Shown: in pieces, positions 35,639 to 44,820 of the stretch | How the letters are laid out: each line of letters starts with the position of its first letter | Numbering within the stretch: position 1 is the stretch's first letter | Assembly: GCA_041879415.1 (NCBI GenBank) | Contig: CP090852.1 | Coordinates: forward strand, 1,116,001 to 1,180,000 | Length of the DNA stretch: 64,000 nucleotides | Direction: 5' to 3' | Source: Vibrio chagasii | Lineage (GTDB): Bacteria > Pseudomonadota > Gammaproteobacteria > Enterobacterales > Vibrionaceae | Made by a program: the position numbers and the translations under genes | Notes under the pieces: generated by a model | Databases searched by the model: none | What the model saw: only the letters and a program-made list of their open reading frames with translations | What the model was told of the DNA's origin: nothing

Positions 35639-35904
35639 GCCCGGAAGAAGCCGTCACACTGGTCAGCCAAGCAATCTGGCTGATCATTCTTATGGTGTCG
35701 GTTCTTATCGTACCTAGCCTGGTCGTCGGTTTGGTGGTAGCGATTTTCCAAGCCGTCACTCAAGTCAATGAACAAACCCTCAGCTTCCTCCCTCGGCTGC
35801 TCGTCACTCTGCTATGCATCATTCTTGCAGGTCACTGGCTATTACAAGAGATCAACGACCTATTCTTGTTTATCTTCAATACGATACCAAGCAAGGTTGG
35901 CTAG
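35635..35904 (+). CDS. fliQ: Flagellar export gate protein FliQ
   Basis: The ATG at 35635 overlaps the fliP stop (ATGA) and gives 89 residues, exactly the family length; a TTG at 35623 is less likely. Two membrane helices and the motif VGLVVAIFQAVTQVNEQTLSFLPR, which is the FliQ signature, are present. It is part of the export gate. Confidence 0.94.
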   Translation: MSPEEAVTLVSQAIWLIILMVSVLIVPSLVVGLVVAIFQAVTQVNEQTLSFLPRLLVTLLCIILAGHWLLQEINDLFLFIFNTIPSKVG

Positions 35905-35906
35905 GC

Positions 35907-36689
35907 ATGATGCAAATAACCTTTACCGATATCACCCAATGGCTAGGGGCTCTTTGGTGGCCTTTTGTTCGGTTTACTGGGCTTTTTCTGATCGCACCAT
36001 TTTTTGGTGATAAAGCGATACCGGTAAGAGTTAAACTGCTGTTTGCTTTTATTTTTTCTCTACTTCTCGCCCCCATGGTGAAAGAGGTTCCTCCATTTAA
36101 CCCATTCAGTATCGACACCCTACTGTTCTCTTTTTATCAGCTCATCTTTGGTTTTTTAATTGGTTTTGCGGTGATGATATTTTTCACCATTTTTTCGATT
36201 GCGGGTCAGGCCATTTCCATGCAAATGGGTTTAGCCATGGCTGTGATGAACGACCCAGCCAACGGAGTCAGCATTGCCATCATTGGCAGAATCATGTTCA
36301 TCACTTCGATGCTGCTTTTCCTCTCTTTGGACGGGCACCTAGTGGTGCTGCTTGTGTTCAAAGAGAGCTTTGAGTATTGGCCTCTCAATTCACCTTTCCC
36401 TTTCAACAGCATTGAATACGTACTGAAAATGGTGTCTTGGATGTTTGCGACCGGCTTACTGGTAGCGGTGCCAGCTATCGTCGTCATGCTACTAAGTAAT
36501 ATTACGTTTGGGCTAATGAACAAAGCGGCACCGTCTCTTAATGTCTTTGCACTTGGTTTCCCAATGACCATGCTACTTGGCTTATTCGCATTAATGGCGT
36601 CCCTAACTGGTATCGGCGATCACTATTTTGATCTGGTATTAGAGTTGAACCAGCACCTGCACTACATGCTGAGGCTGCCTAATGTCTGA
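35907..36689 (+). CDS. fliR: Flagellar export gate protein FliR
   Basis: The ATG two bases after the fliQ stop gives 260 residues, the normal size; longer readings run through fliQ. Six membrane helices are visible, with FliR motifs RFTGLFLIAPFFGDKAIPVRVKLLFAF and GLMNKAAPSLNVFALGFPMTMLLGL. It completes the FliPQR channel. It overlaps flhB by 8 bases. Confidence 0.94.
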   Translation: MMQITFTDITQWLGALWWPFVRFTGLFLIAPFFGDKAIPVRVKLLFAFIFSLLLAPMVKEVPPFNPFSIDTLLFSFYQLIFGFLIGFAVMIFFTIFSIAGQAISMQMGLAMAVMNDPANGVSIAIIGRIMFITSMLLFLSLDGHLVVLLVFKESFEYWPLNSPFPFNSIEYVLKMVSWMFATGLLVAVPAIVVMLLSNITFGLMNKAAPSLNVFALGFPMTMLLGLFALMASLTGIGDHYFDLVLELNQHLHYMLRLPNV

Positions 36690-37821
36690 TCATCAAGATT
36701 CCGGAGACAAGAGCGAACAACCTAGCCAACATAAGCTCGCTAAAGCTCGGCGAGAGGGACAAGTACCGCGCGCGAAAGAGTTCGTTTCTTCCATAACTCT
36801 CATCAGCGTCGTCGCTTACTACGTGTTGAATGTAGACATGATTAAACAGACCTTCATTGAACTGTTTCTTGTAAGCTTTCAGTTTGATAGCCAAACAGTC
36901 AGCCAGCCAATGGCTATCGTCGAGTTAGTAGGCACCGCGCTTTTTTCGATGATCACGCTATTTTTCCCACTACTGATTTATCAAATGATTGCCGCAATCG
37001 TCGGCTCGACGCTACTTGGAGGGTGGATATTCAGCCCATCTTTGCTGATTCCCAAATGGGAAAAGATAAGTCCACTCAAGGGATTGAAACGTATATTTTC
37101 CTCCCAATCGATCGTCGAACTGTTCAAGAACGTTATTAAGGTCTCTCTGTTTTTTACTCTGCTGTATTGGGTCATATCGAGCTACATCTCAGTGATCACC
37201 AACCTCGTCAGCGCCCACTTTGATACCGTGGTGCTCTCGGTCGCGACCATTACCATTGAGTACTTGGGCTACCTTCTTTTAATCGTCTTGCTATTTGGCT
37301 TGTTTGATTTCCCTTATCAACGACACGAATTTACAAAGCAGATGAAAATGACTAAGCAAGAGGTCAAAGATGAGCACAAAGAACAAGAAGGGCGACCTGA
37401 AGTGAAAGCTCGTATCCGTCAGATACAGACTCAAAATGCCAAGAGAAGTGCCAATGAGCGAGTGCCAAAAGCGAGCGTTGTATTAACCAACCCAACCCGT
37501 TACGCCATTGCCCTAATCTATGACTTGAGCCAAGCTGAAGCCCCGTTTGTTGTCGCGAAAGGCCAAGATGATGTGGCGTTGTACATCAGAGAGCTTGCAG
37601 CTAAACACGAGGTTGAAGTCGTTAAGAGTCCTGCACTCACGAGGGCGATTTACAACACCACTCAGATCGACCAGATGGTTCCAAACCAACTCTTTGTCGC
37701 GATAGCGCACATCCTAACTTATGTGAATCAACTAAAAGCATGGCGCAAAGGTGAAAGAAACAAACCCACCAGCTTGCCTCAATTCAACATCCCTAAATCT
37801 TGGTCCGATCCGACCGATTAG
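36682..37821 (+). CDS. flhB: Flagellar substrate-switch protein FlhB, NPTR variant
   Basis: The 379-residue protein has the FlhB N-terminus (SGDKSEQPSQHKLAKARREGQVPRAKEF), four membrane helices and the cytoplasmic autocleavage domain. The autocleavage motif reads N270-P271-T272-R273 in VVLTNPTRYAIAL, where nearly all FlhB/YscU proteins have NPTH. Asn and Pro, the cleaved bond, are kept, so cleavage may still occur, but the histidine is thought to assist. It is the last gene of the fliMNPQR-flhB operon. Confidence 0.93.
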   Translation: MSDHQDSGDKSEQPSQHKLAKARREGQVPRAKEFVSSITLISVVAYYVLNVDMIKQTFIELFLVSFQFDSQTVSQPMAIVELVGTALFSMITLFFPLLIYQMIAAIVGSTLLGGWIFSPSLLIPKWEKISPLKGLKRIFSSQSIVELFKNVIKVSLFFTLLYWVISSYISVITNLVSAHFDTVVLSVATITIEYLGYLLLIVLLFGLFDFPYQRHEFTKQMKMTKQEVKDEHKEQEGRPEVKARIRQIQTQNAKRSANERVPKASVVLTNPTRYAIALIYDLSQAEAPFVVAKGQDDVALYIRELAAKHEVEVVKSPALTRAIYNTTQIDQMVPNQLFVAIAHILTYVNQLKAWRKGERNKPTSLPQFNIPKSWSDPTD

Positions 37822-37927
37822 ATCGCTACTTCACCAAATGAAACACCCAAAGTTGTCGTTTTTGTTCAATACCCAAATCCAATAGCCACTTACACTTTCG
37901 GTCATTGAAACAACAGAGATTAACGCG

Positions 37928-38755
37928 ATGTTAGACATCAAAAAGATCACAACACTTAACGACTTAAGTGAATTAAAAACAGCTTACTTTTCAGAATCGA
38001 CAGCGCCACTCGATGGCATGTGGCATTTTGGCTTTGTACCAATGTCAGACCATTTCGGTTTTTACGAGAGCGGCAAACTTGTGGGTTACTGCGTACTAAA
38101 CAGTGAAGGTTACTTGCTGCAGTTTTACCTTGTACCAGAAGCTAACGTAAACATTGCAGATCTATTTACCATGATCATAGAGAGCAACAGCTCAGTGATT
38201 GGTGAAGTGCAAGGCGCATTCGTGAGCACCGCAGAGCCTCAATATTTATCACTGTGCTTGGACAACAGCGCATCATTTAAAGTCAATGCCATGATGTATC
38301 GTGAAAGCTCTCAAGCTAGTTGCGATTTCAGTTCCAACCAGACTGAAGAACTCGACATGTGCATCGCGACACAAGCAGAACTCGATAACTTTGTTGAGTT
38401 TGCGGTATCAGCTATTGGTGCGCCCAAAGAATGGCTCAGCGGTTACTACAGCAACTTGATTACTCGTCAAGAGCTATGGGGTTACTGGGAAAGTGGTGAC
38501 ATTCTCGCAGCCGGTGAGTGCCGTAAGTTTGATGAGTACCAAACGCAGTATGCAGACTTAGGCATGATCGTCGCAGAACAAGAGCGTGGCAAAGGGCTAG
38601 CAACACGCGTGCTTAACTCGCTTAAGCAACAGGCTAACCTCCAAGGTTTGGAAGTTATATGCTCAACTGAAAGCAGCAATATTGGTGCGCAAAAAGCGAT
38701 TGAGCGATCCGGGATGTCATCCAAGCATCGCATCTTGCAGTTTGATTTTAACTAG
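37928..38755 (+). CDS. GNAT-family N-acetyltransferase
   Basis: The 275-residue protein has a C-terminal GNAT domain with the acetyl-CoA loop EQERGKGLATRVL and the downstream SSNIGAQKAIERSGM motif. The N-terminal half looks like a second, degenerate acetyltransferase fold (GMWHFGFVPMSDHFGFYESGKLVGYCVL). The substrate is unknown. It is a single gene between flhB and an AraC regulator. Confidence 0.75.
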   Translation: MLDIKKITTLNDLSELKTAYFSESTAPLDGMWHFGFVPMSDHFGFYESGKLVGYCVLNSEGYLLQFYLVPEANVNIADLFTMIIESNSSVIGEVQGAFVSTAEPQYLSLCLDNSASFKVNAMMYRESSQASCDFSSNQTEELDMCIATQAELDNFVEFAVSAIGAPKEWLSGYYSNLITRQELWGYWESGDILAAGECRKFDEYQTQYADLGMIVAEQERGKGLATRVLNSLKQQANLQGLEVICSTESSNIGAQKAIERSGMSSKHRILQFDFN

Positions 38756-38896
38756 TTAGATATTCAGCATAGCCCTTGCTCTGCTGAGTATGCTCAGGCG
38801 CAATACTTGGCATAGGCGGTCAGTAACGATAAAACTGTCGCCGACAACGATATCCACATATAGTTGTGGTGGTACTCATCAAAAATAGAAGCTCGA

Positions 38897-39736
38897 ATGA
38901 TCAATTGGTTACAGTCTCCTAAATCCTCAGTTGTTGCTCAATACATTGATTGTTATTGGCTTATCGAAAAAGCGCCCGACGCTCAAACTCACCAGTTTCC
39001 GATACTCAACCCTGACCCTTCAGCACATTTGATTCTGTCGCCCAGCGACCAACCGTATCACTACACAATAGATCAACAAGTCCAACAAGGAATTGGCAGT
39101 CACCTATTACTGCCCCATCACAAAGCGATAGAACTGGATCACACGAAGCCGTTTATCCACTTGGGTATCAAGTTCCACGTCGGCGCTTTGTACTCGCTCA
39201 CTATCCCTGATTGCCCGCATCCAAGCTTAGATCGCGTCAACACCATCGACCTTGCAGCTTTACTCAACAACTCTGATGCCGATGTAACGTCACTGATTAA
39301 GCTTGCTCAAAGCGACTTTGAAGCTTGTTGCCAGCAATTGGATGACTTGCTGCAACCTTGGCTATCCACCGCTAGAACCGATAGGCATAGCGAGCTCACT
39401 CGAAAAGTACTGAGTGTGCTTGGTTCAACGCCGATAGCTGAACTTGGTGACAAGCTATTTTGTTCTCAAAGAACACTCGAGCGAAGCTTTAACAAGGTGA
39501 CTGGCCTAACGTTAAAGCAGTGCCAATCCATGAACAAACTCGAAGCAATGCTCGAATATCTTTATAAGAAAGAGTTGAATGACATAGATTGGCTAGACGT
39601 TGCCTTTCAATTTGGGTTTAGCGATCAACCACACCTGATTCGGTACCTAAAGAAGACCATTGGTCTCACACCAAATACCTATGCCAAGGAAGGTGGGTTA
39701 ACCATAGATGTTTATGGTGGTGTCAGGTCAGAGTAA
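38897..39736 (+). CDS. AraC-family transcriptional regulator
   Basis: The ATG at 38897 gives 279 residues; an upstream TTG at 38864 is a weaker start. It has an N-terminal sensor-like region of the type found in AraC proteins beginning with a YIDCYWLI segment, and a C-terminal HTH_18 domain (KLFCSQRTLERSFNKVTGLTLKQC ... DVAFQFGFSDQPHLIRYLKKTIGLTPNTY). The target is not known; the next gene, an alpha/beta hydrolase, is the nearest candidate. Confidence 0.8.
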   Translation: MINWLQSPKSSVVAQYIDCYWLIEKAPDAQTHQFPILNPDPSAHLILSPSDQPYHYTIDQQVQQGIGSHLLLPHHKAIELDHTKPFIHLGIKFHVGALYSLTIPDCPHPSLDRVNTIDLAALLNNSDADVTSLIKLAQSDFEACCQQLDDLLQPWLSTARTDRHSELTRKVLSVLGSTPIAELGDKLFCSQRTLERSFNKVTGLTLKQCQSMNKLEAMLEYLYKKELNDIDWLDVAFQFGFSDQPHLIRYLKKTIGLTPNTYAKEGGLTIDVYGGVRSE

Positions 39737-39848
39737 CGAACGGCCCACACACGAGATCTCTGTCTATCGTGTCCCATTCGTAGCAAGTTTTATTGAGTTT
39801 AGAATTGCGACTCCATATACTGGAAACACCATCAGACGGAGGGCAATA

Positions 39849-40481
39849 ATGAATAATAAAAACAAACACATAGTTTTAATTCATGGTCTGTATATGCCTG
39901 CGTTGATCATGCAATATCTAGATAGAAATTTTAAGAAACGCGGCTTCACCACCCATAAGTTCGCCTACAACTCACTGCGTTTTCCATCCGCAGCAAAACG
40001 CCTAAATCGCTTCGTAAATGCACGCTTTGATGAGCACGATAAGGTCTATTTCTTTGGTCACTCTCTCGGTGGCTTACTGATTCGTCATTACTTTAAATTC
40101 TACCAACCACACTTCGCTGACACCTGCATTATTACAGCGGGCACACCACACAATGGGGCAACCATAGCTAAAACGCTTTCTAATCATGGTCTTGGGTTCA
40201 TTTTTGGGTCGACCAAACACATCCTCAACGATGGGCTTGGTGACTACGATAATGATGTGCCGATTGGTGTGATTACTGGCACCTACGACGCTGGCGTAGG
40301 ACGAATCGTATTAGGAAAAAATCATGGCGATGGTACGGTCACTCTGGAAGACGCAAACCTGAAAGGGGCAACAGACACTTGCGCGCTCAACGTCAACCAC
40401 ACTGCCTTGGTGTATTCTAAAGAAGTGGTACAACGCTCCGTTGAATTCATTCACTTCAAGGCATTCCTAGCGGCTCAATAA
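39849..40481 (+). CDS. Alpha/beta hydrolase (esterase/lipase type)
   Basis: The ATG at 39849 follows GGAGGG by five bases, which decides the start; a longer reading is in frame but has no ribosome-binding site. The 210-residue protein opens with VLIHGLY (oxyanion-hole strand) and has the nucleophile elbow GHSLGG (about residue 74). The other members of the likely triad are D in GTYDAG and H in NVNHTALVYS. It is close to the PGAP1/lipase group. Substrate unknown; no signal peptide, so it is cytoplasmic. Confidence 0.78.
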   Translation: MNNKNKHIVLIHGLYMPALIMQYLDRNFKKRGFTTHKFAYNSLRFPSAAKRLNRFVNARFDEHDKVYFFGHSLGGLLIRHYFKFYQPHFADTCIITAGTPHNGATIAKTLSNHGLGFIFGSTKHILNDGLGDYDNDVPIGVITGTYDAGVGRIVLGKNHGDGTVTLEDANLKGATDTCALNVNHTALVYSKEVVQRSVEFIHFKAFLAAQ

Positions 40482-40558
40482 CAAGCTGGTTCACACGTTA
40501 TCTAGCGACTCGACTCTGAGCTTAACTCCCCCAAACAAAGCAGCTCCCGTTACTTTAA

Positions 40559-40595
40559 ACCCTCCGTATCTCTTCAACAGTGAAATACAGAGGGT
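40559..40595. terminator. Terminator hairpin between two convergent genes
   Basis: ACCCTCCGTAT (40559-40569) pairs with ATACAGAGGGT (40585-40595) with one mismatch. T- and A-rich runs lie on either side, so it probably acts for both the hydrolase gene and the minus-strand outer-membrane gene. Confidence 0.5.
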
Positions 40596-40613
40596 CTCCT
40601 TTTAAAACTAAAA

Positions 40614-41438
40614 TTAGAACTGATAGTTAAACTCTATGCGGTGATCGCCGTCTTCGAAGTTCACTTCTTCATTCCAGTTGGCAAAGTAGCGAACATTAAA
40701 GCGAGGGTTGATTTGATAAGACGCAGCAAATTCATGAGTCATGATGGAATCATCATCGTAGAACGCGCCATTTTTGTAGGTATCTGAGCCGCTGATTGTG
40801 CCCATATACATCGGGTTATAGTTCAGCCAGATCTTGTCTGTAATTTCAATTTTCGCGTACATACCCGCCACGTAGAATGTGCCGTGCATGTCGTAGCGAT
40901 CACGCAGCTCATCCGCATCAGCACGAACCTTATCTGTGAGAGGCTCCCCTGCTGCTATACCTGCGCCCGCTAAAGGGTATAAGTTTACTGGTCCGAATTT
41001 GGGTAACGCTTGAATGAAGCTGTAAGAGGCCGAACCTTGATTCGTATCGAAGTTGTAGTTCACATCAACTTGCGCACCTCGACCATTGGTTAAGTCGACA
41101 GAAAAATTACGAAAGCGTACTGAATCTATTGAGTCATCAACAGTGCCGAACTTGGCTTTATTATTATCACGAAAGCCTACTGCTTCTCCCGCAATACCTT
41201 TAATCTCCAGTACGTTCATACCCATGGTGGTGTCTGAGCCCGTATCGTAGGTTTGACCAAACTTTAAGTTGAGACCTTTATCGCTGTAACCCGCTCCGGC
41301 TTGAGTATAAACAGCCAGTGGGTCACTCATGTCTTGTACTGAGTCTTCGGCTTTAGTTATTGAAGGTACACAAATTAAGGCTGTGACAATGCCTACCGCT
41401 AACGTGCGCGGCACAAATGTATCAAAATCGATTTTCAT
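40614..41438 (-). CDS. Outer-membrane protein of unknown family
   Basis: The ATG at 41438 has AAGGA seven bases upstream and begins a signal peptide (MKIDFDTFVPRTLAVGIVTALICVPSITKA); a longer reading to 41501 lacks this. The mature part of about 245 residues has alternating strands such as FNVRYFANWNEEVNFEDGDHRIEFNYQF, ends in F, and so looks like a 10-12 strand outer-membrane barrel. It follows the DUF1214-type gene on the same strand after 98 bp and may be cotranscribed with it. Function is unknown. Confidence 0.65.
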   Translation of the reverse strand: MKIDFDTFVPRTLAVGIVTALICVPSITKAEDSVQDMSDPLAVYTQAGAGYSDKGLNLKFGQTYDTGSDTTMGMNVLEIKGIAGEAVGFRDNNKAKFGTVDDSIDSVRFRNFSVDLTNGRGAQVDVNYNFDTNQGSASYSFIQALPKFGPVNLYPLAGAGIAAGEPLTDKVRADADELRDRYDMHGTFYVAGMYAKIEITDKIWLNYNPMYMGTISGSDTYKNGAFYDDDSIMTHEFAASYQINPRFNVRYFANWNEEVNFEDGDHRIEFNYQF

Positions 41439-41536
41439 GGATGAGTCCTTGGTTGGGCGCGTGGCTGATACACGCGTTTCACTGAGATTTGAAATGCTCA
41501 TCCGTGAGCAAGGAAGTTACTTTGAACAAGTCACGA

Positions 41537-42682
41537 CTAGATATTGAGTGGCTTAATCTCAGGCATGTTTGCCTCCCAATCTTGTACATCGGCTACGTCA
41601 GGTAGATAAACTCGAAGCGTGAACCCCCAGTTATCAGCAGGCGTTGCAGCGTAATTAACGTTATTTTTAGCAGCATATGAACCACATTTTTCACCACCAA
41701 AGACCACGGTGAAGGTACCGTCTTCGTTGGTCGTTAGACCTTGGTTTGTTGAAACAATATTGTTCTCGTTGGTCATTAGAAACTTATCTTCACCGTAAAC
41801 GGTAATTGAGTAGTAGCCACGCGGATCGACTGACTTGGGTGCACGGTATGTCGCGGTGTAGCACGTGTTGCCTTCTGCGCCACTCAGAGCGTACACCGGG
41901 TACATAGCGGTATCATGTGGCGATAGTCCCCAAGCTCCTGCGTTGGCATAAGTTAAGCCTTCCCAGTTGGTAACATCTTTAATGTTCCATTCAACGTGCT
42001 TCTCTTGAGCGACGGATAGATGGTTGTTATAGCCCTCCATTAAAGCGCCACGAACTTTCATCATGCGTTCCATGTCTGGTCCAACAAAACCTTCACCGTT
42101 ACCACCACCAGTGACGACGATCTGATCTTGCAAAACACGTAATCGTGCCATGTCTTCTTCAGTGCCATCTGTCGCTAGACGAACACCAAAGGCAACGAAA
42201 CGTGTATCGAACATGTCTGGTGTGAAGTGGTAAGTCCCTGCTTCAACTTCATACACGGGGATTGTATGGTTAGAAGTTTGAATATGGAGAGACTGGAACT
42301 TGTCGCCATTCGAAGGAACCGTAATAGAGAACGGCTTAGATGTATCGATACCACCAACAGAATAAAGATGGTCAAGCGCTGGGGTGACCACCCAAGTATC
42401 GCCAACTTGGTTTAGCTGACGGAAGTGGTGAGGGTTATTCCAACCCGCTTGGAAGTTATTAACGAAGTTATTGATGAAGAAGCGAGCTTCTTGGTGGATG
42501 AACTCCTGAGCCGTCATACCATGGTCCTCAGGATTAACAGCCCAACCAGAAGAATCAATCGCGCTCATCAGCTTAATTGACTCCGCCGAATATAAATCAG
42601 GGTTCGCTTCATAAGCAGGCGTTGCTGCAACAGCACCAAATGAAGTTGCGGCGACCAATACAGCTAAGGTTGTCTTTTTCAT
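41537..42682 (-). CDS. Secreted DUF1214-domain protein
   Basis: The ATG at 42682 has GAGG eight bases upstream, whereas the ATG two codons earlier would be only two bases away. The 381-residue precursor has a signal peptide (cut likely after GAVA). The C-terminal half has the DUF1214 pattern (YSITVYGEDKFLMTNENNIVST, NWGFTLRVYLPD), and the N-terminal half a DUF1254-like part. Such proteins are periplasmic; their role is unknown. It is next to a LysR regulator gene, with a triple repeat in the 180-bp gap. Confidence 0.7.
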   Translation of the reverse strand: MKKTTLAVLVAATSFGAVAATPAYEANPDLYSAESIKLMSAIDSSGWAVNPEDHGMTAQEFIHQEARFFINNFVNNFQAGWNNPHHFRQLNQVGDTWVVTPALDHLYSVGGIDTSKPFSITVPSNGDKFQSLHIQTSNHTIPVYEVEAGTYHFTPDMFDTRFVAFGVRLATDGTEEDMARLRVLQDQIVVTGGGNGEGFVGPDMERMMKVRGALMEGYNNHLSVAQEKHVEWNIKDVTNWEGLTYANAGAWGLSPHDTAMYPVYALSGAEGNTCYTATYRAPKSVDPRGYYSITVYGEDKFLMTNENNIVSTNQGLTTNEDGTFTVVFGGEKCGSYAAKNNVNYAATPADNWGFTLRVYLPDVADVQDWEANMPEIKPLNI

Positions 42683-42778
42683 TACCATTTCCTCGTTGAA
42701 TTTCTAATTTTTACCAATAACGGTGATGCGATTACTGTAATTAGAAATGTTGGGAGGAAGTAGTAGCGCTAATTGATG

Positions 42779-42819
42779 CTCTACATAAGCACGGTTTATG
42801 TAGAGGTGCTTATGTAGAG
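42779..42819. repeat. Triple TTATGTAGAG operator repeat
   Basis: CTCTACATAAGCAC (42779-42792) is a perfect inverted copy of GTGCTTATGTAGAG (42806-42819), and a further TTATGTAGAG (42796-42805) lies between them. The three half-sites lie between the end of the lysR gene and the DUF1214 gene, upstream of the latter. It is a likely LysR-type binding region, by position. Confidence 0.55.
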
Positions 42820-42863
42820 ATAGCAAGTTCGATGATTCAATATAAAGATCGCTTGAAAGAGCG

Positions 42864-43697
42864 CTAGACGTTTTTCAGATACTGATGAAGCTGAGATCGA
42901 ATGGCCGCATGGCTTTGATTGTTTGCGTATTTCTTGTGATAAACCAGATCAAGCTGAATAGGATCAATGGAGAAAGGCACCTGAATTTTCTTCAACCCGA
43001 GCTGTTCGATCAGTGGGTCGTTATCATTCGTTGCACAGATAGCATTGGAGTTTCGGACACATAGCAGCATTGAGCTAGGGCTGGTCACCTGCTTAACAAT
43101 CTTCCTCGGCAGATTCATTTTGGCAAGCTTCTCAATGCCAGAGACTTCACGAACCGTGTACGTTAGCGTTACGTGCTCAAGGTCATAAAACTCTTCCAAG
43201 GTAACAGAATCCCCTATTGTTGGATGATCTTGACGGCAAACGTAGACAAGGCCGACATCCTGAATATGTTCATACACAAATGCCTGCTCTTTCTCTTGTT
43301 TAAAGCGAGACTCAATAGCCATATCGATTTTGTCGTGTCTTAAATGGTCTAGCACCATGTATTCTGACAAAGGGTTCTCAATTAGCTTGACCCCGTCAAT
43401 TACAGGCAGGTGAATAACGATATGTTCAGGAGCATAAACCGTAAACTCTCTCGGTTTATCTAAAGCTAACTCCAAGCGATGCTCAATCTCTTTAAAGTGC
43501 TCCGCCAGAGCATGCGCATCGGATGTCGGTTCTAGCCTTCGACCATGACGGACAAACAAAGCCTTACCTAACTGTTGTTCTAGGCGTTTAATACTAGCCG
43601 ACATCGCAGGCTGAGTGACATCCAATACGTCAGCAGCCTGAGTAATACTGTTGAGTTCATAAACACGTAAAAAAGGGATAATTAGATTTAAGTCCAT
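42864..43697 (-). CDS. LysR-family transcriptional regulator
   Basis: The 277-residue protein has the LysR helix-turn-helix (LRVYELNSITQAADVLDVTQPAMSASIKRLEQQLGKALFVRHGRR, about residues 9-55) and a periplasmic-binding-protein-like sensor domain. It lies just upstream of the DUF1214 and outer-membrane genes on the same strand, so these are its probable targets. The sensor domain is short for the family (usually 290-310 residues in total). Confidence 0.85.
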   Translation of the reverse strand: MDLNLIIPFLRVYELNSITQAADVLDVTQPAMSASIKRLEQQLGKALFVRHGRRLEPTSDAHALAEHFKEIEHRLELALDKPREFTVYAPEHIVIHLPVIDGVKLIENPLSEYMVLDHLRHDKIDMAIESRFKQEKEQAFVYEHIQDVGLVYVCRQDHPTIGDSVTLEEFYDLEHVTLTYTVREVSGIEKLAKMNLPRKIVKQVTSPSSMLLCVRNSNAICATNDNDPLIEQLGLKKIQVPFSIDPIQLDLVYHKKYANNQSHAAIRSQLHQYLKNV

Positions 43698-43781
43698 ACA
43701 TCTCCAACTATTCGTCAGCCAGTCGTACCATTGTGGTCAATTGAGCGACCAAAATTTACAGGCCACAATACCGACATACAA

Positions 43782-43812
43782 AAATACCACTCTTTATTAA
43801 AGAGTGGTATTT
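43782..43812. terminator. Long perfect hairpin after the ctlX-like gene
   Basis: AAATACCACTCTTT (43782-43795), a 3-base loop, and AAAGAGTGGTATTT (43799-43812) form a 14-bp perfect stem 34 bases after the CtlX-like gene's stop codon. It probably ends that transcript before the LysR gene. Confidence 0.65.
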
Positions 43813-43845
43813 GTTGATTCGATTAGCAAAGTTGGACTAACAATC

Positions 43846-44820
43846 TTAGAGGCGATTCACTCTGGTAGGTAAGAACACCTCACCAAGCATGCAGCGTACT
43901 GAGCCACCGCCGATATCTTCGATGGTTTTCACGTTGAATGGCAGCAGTTTACCGTGCGTCGCTAGCTGAGCGCGTTGTGCAGGAGAAAACGCGTCAAAAG
44001 CTGACTGCGACATCGCGATCACTTTATCGCCATTCACGGTTTCAAGCTGCAAGATGTTGCCACAGAAGCGATTCATCTGATCGATTGAGATAGAGATAAC
44101 CTGTTTATCTTTCGCGAGTGACTTAACCACAAAACGGCGCTCAAATTCTGGAATCACTTCATCACAGATCACGCAGAAGTTATCACCAATCGCCATCATT
44201 ACATTGGTATGGTAAATCGGCTGACCAGATGGCAATGCCGTTTGGAACGAAACCACGCGTGAATAACCAATACGCTTCGCGTAATCCTCTAACACTTCAC
44301 GGTCACAACGTTGAGAAAGCGCGGCATAGATGGTCTTGTTGATATGGTCAATCACCATCACACCCGTACTCTCAAGATAAGAGCCTTGTGCGATGTAAGA
44401 TTCTAGCGACTCAGTATGGTTAACAATACGACCCGACGCCTCTAGTGCTTCAATAAGCGCATTTGGTTTCACTTCATTCTGACGGTTTTCACAGGCCATT
44501 GGGAAGGTGAATAAGCTGCCATCACTACAGGTGCTGAACCAATTGTTTGGGAACACCGCATCTGGCGTTTCCACACCAAGCTCTGGATAATCAAACTCTA
44601 CAACTTGCACACCCTCTTTACGTAATGAAGCCACCATCGCCTTAAATTCAGCCATAGTTTCTAACTTCACCTCAGCTTCGGTGAGGTTAACTCTGTTTTG
44701 AAACTCGTTATCACGTGCAGTTTCTTCGTTAAATCGAAATTCTTTTGGCGGCACCATAACAACGCAATTGGCGTTTTGAACATTAGTAATGTGAAGTGAT
44801 TTTTTGTGTAGGTTTAACAT
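43846..44820 (-). CDS. ctlX: CtlX-like guanidino-group hydrolase (arginine deiminase superfamily)
   Basis: The 324-residue protein has the pentein fold signature: an N-terminal FPNNWFSTCSDGSLFTFPM segment with the substrate-binding D/N residues, a histidine in YHTNVMMAIG and a near-C-terminal cysteine in GGGSVRCMLGE. It matches the CtlX citrulline-utilisation or dimethylarginase-like group and probably hydrolyses citrulline or a modified arginine. An ARG box lies 79 bases upstream of the start, which fits arginine-related control. Confidence 0.75.
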   Translation of the reverse strand: MLNLHKKSLHITNVQNANCVVMVPPKEFRFNEETARDNEFQNRVNLTEAEVKLETMAEFKAMVASLRKEGVQVVEFDYPELGVETPDAVFPNNWFSTCSDGSLFTFPMACENRQNEVKPNALIEALEASGRIVNHTESLESYIAQGSYLESTGVMVIDHINKTIYAALSQRCDREVLEDYAKRIGYSRVVSFQTALPSGQPIYHTNVMMAIGDNFCVICDEVIPEFERRFVVKSLAKDKQVISISIDQMNRFCGNILQLETVNGDKVIAMSQSAFDAFSPAQRAQLATHGKLLPFNVKTIEDIGGGSVRCMLGEVFLPTRVNRL

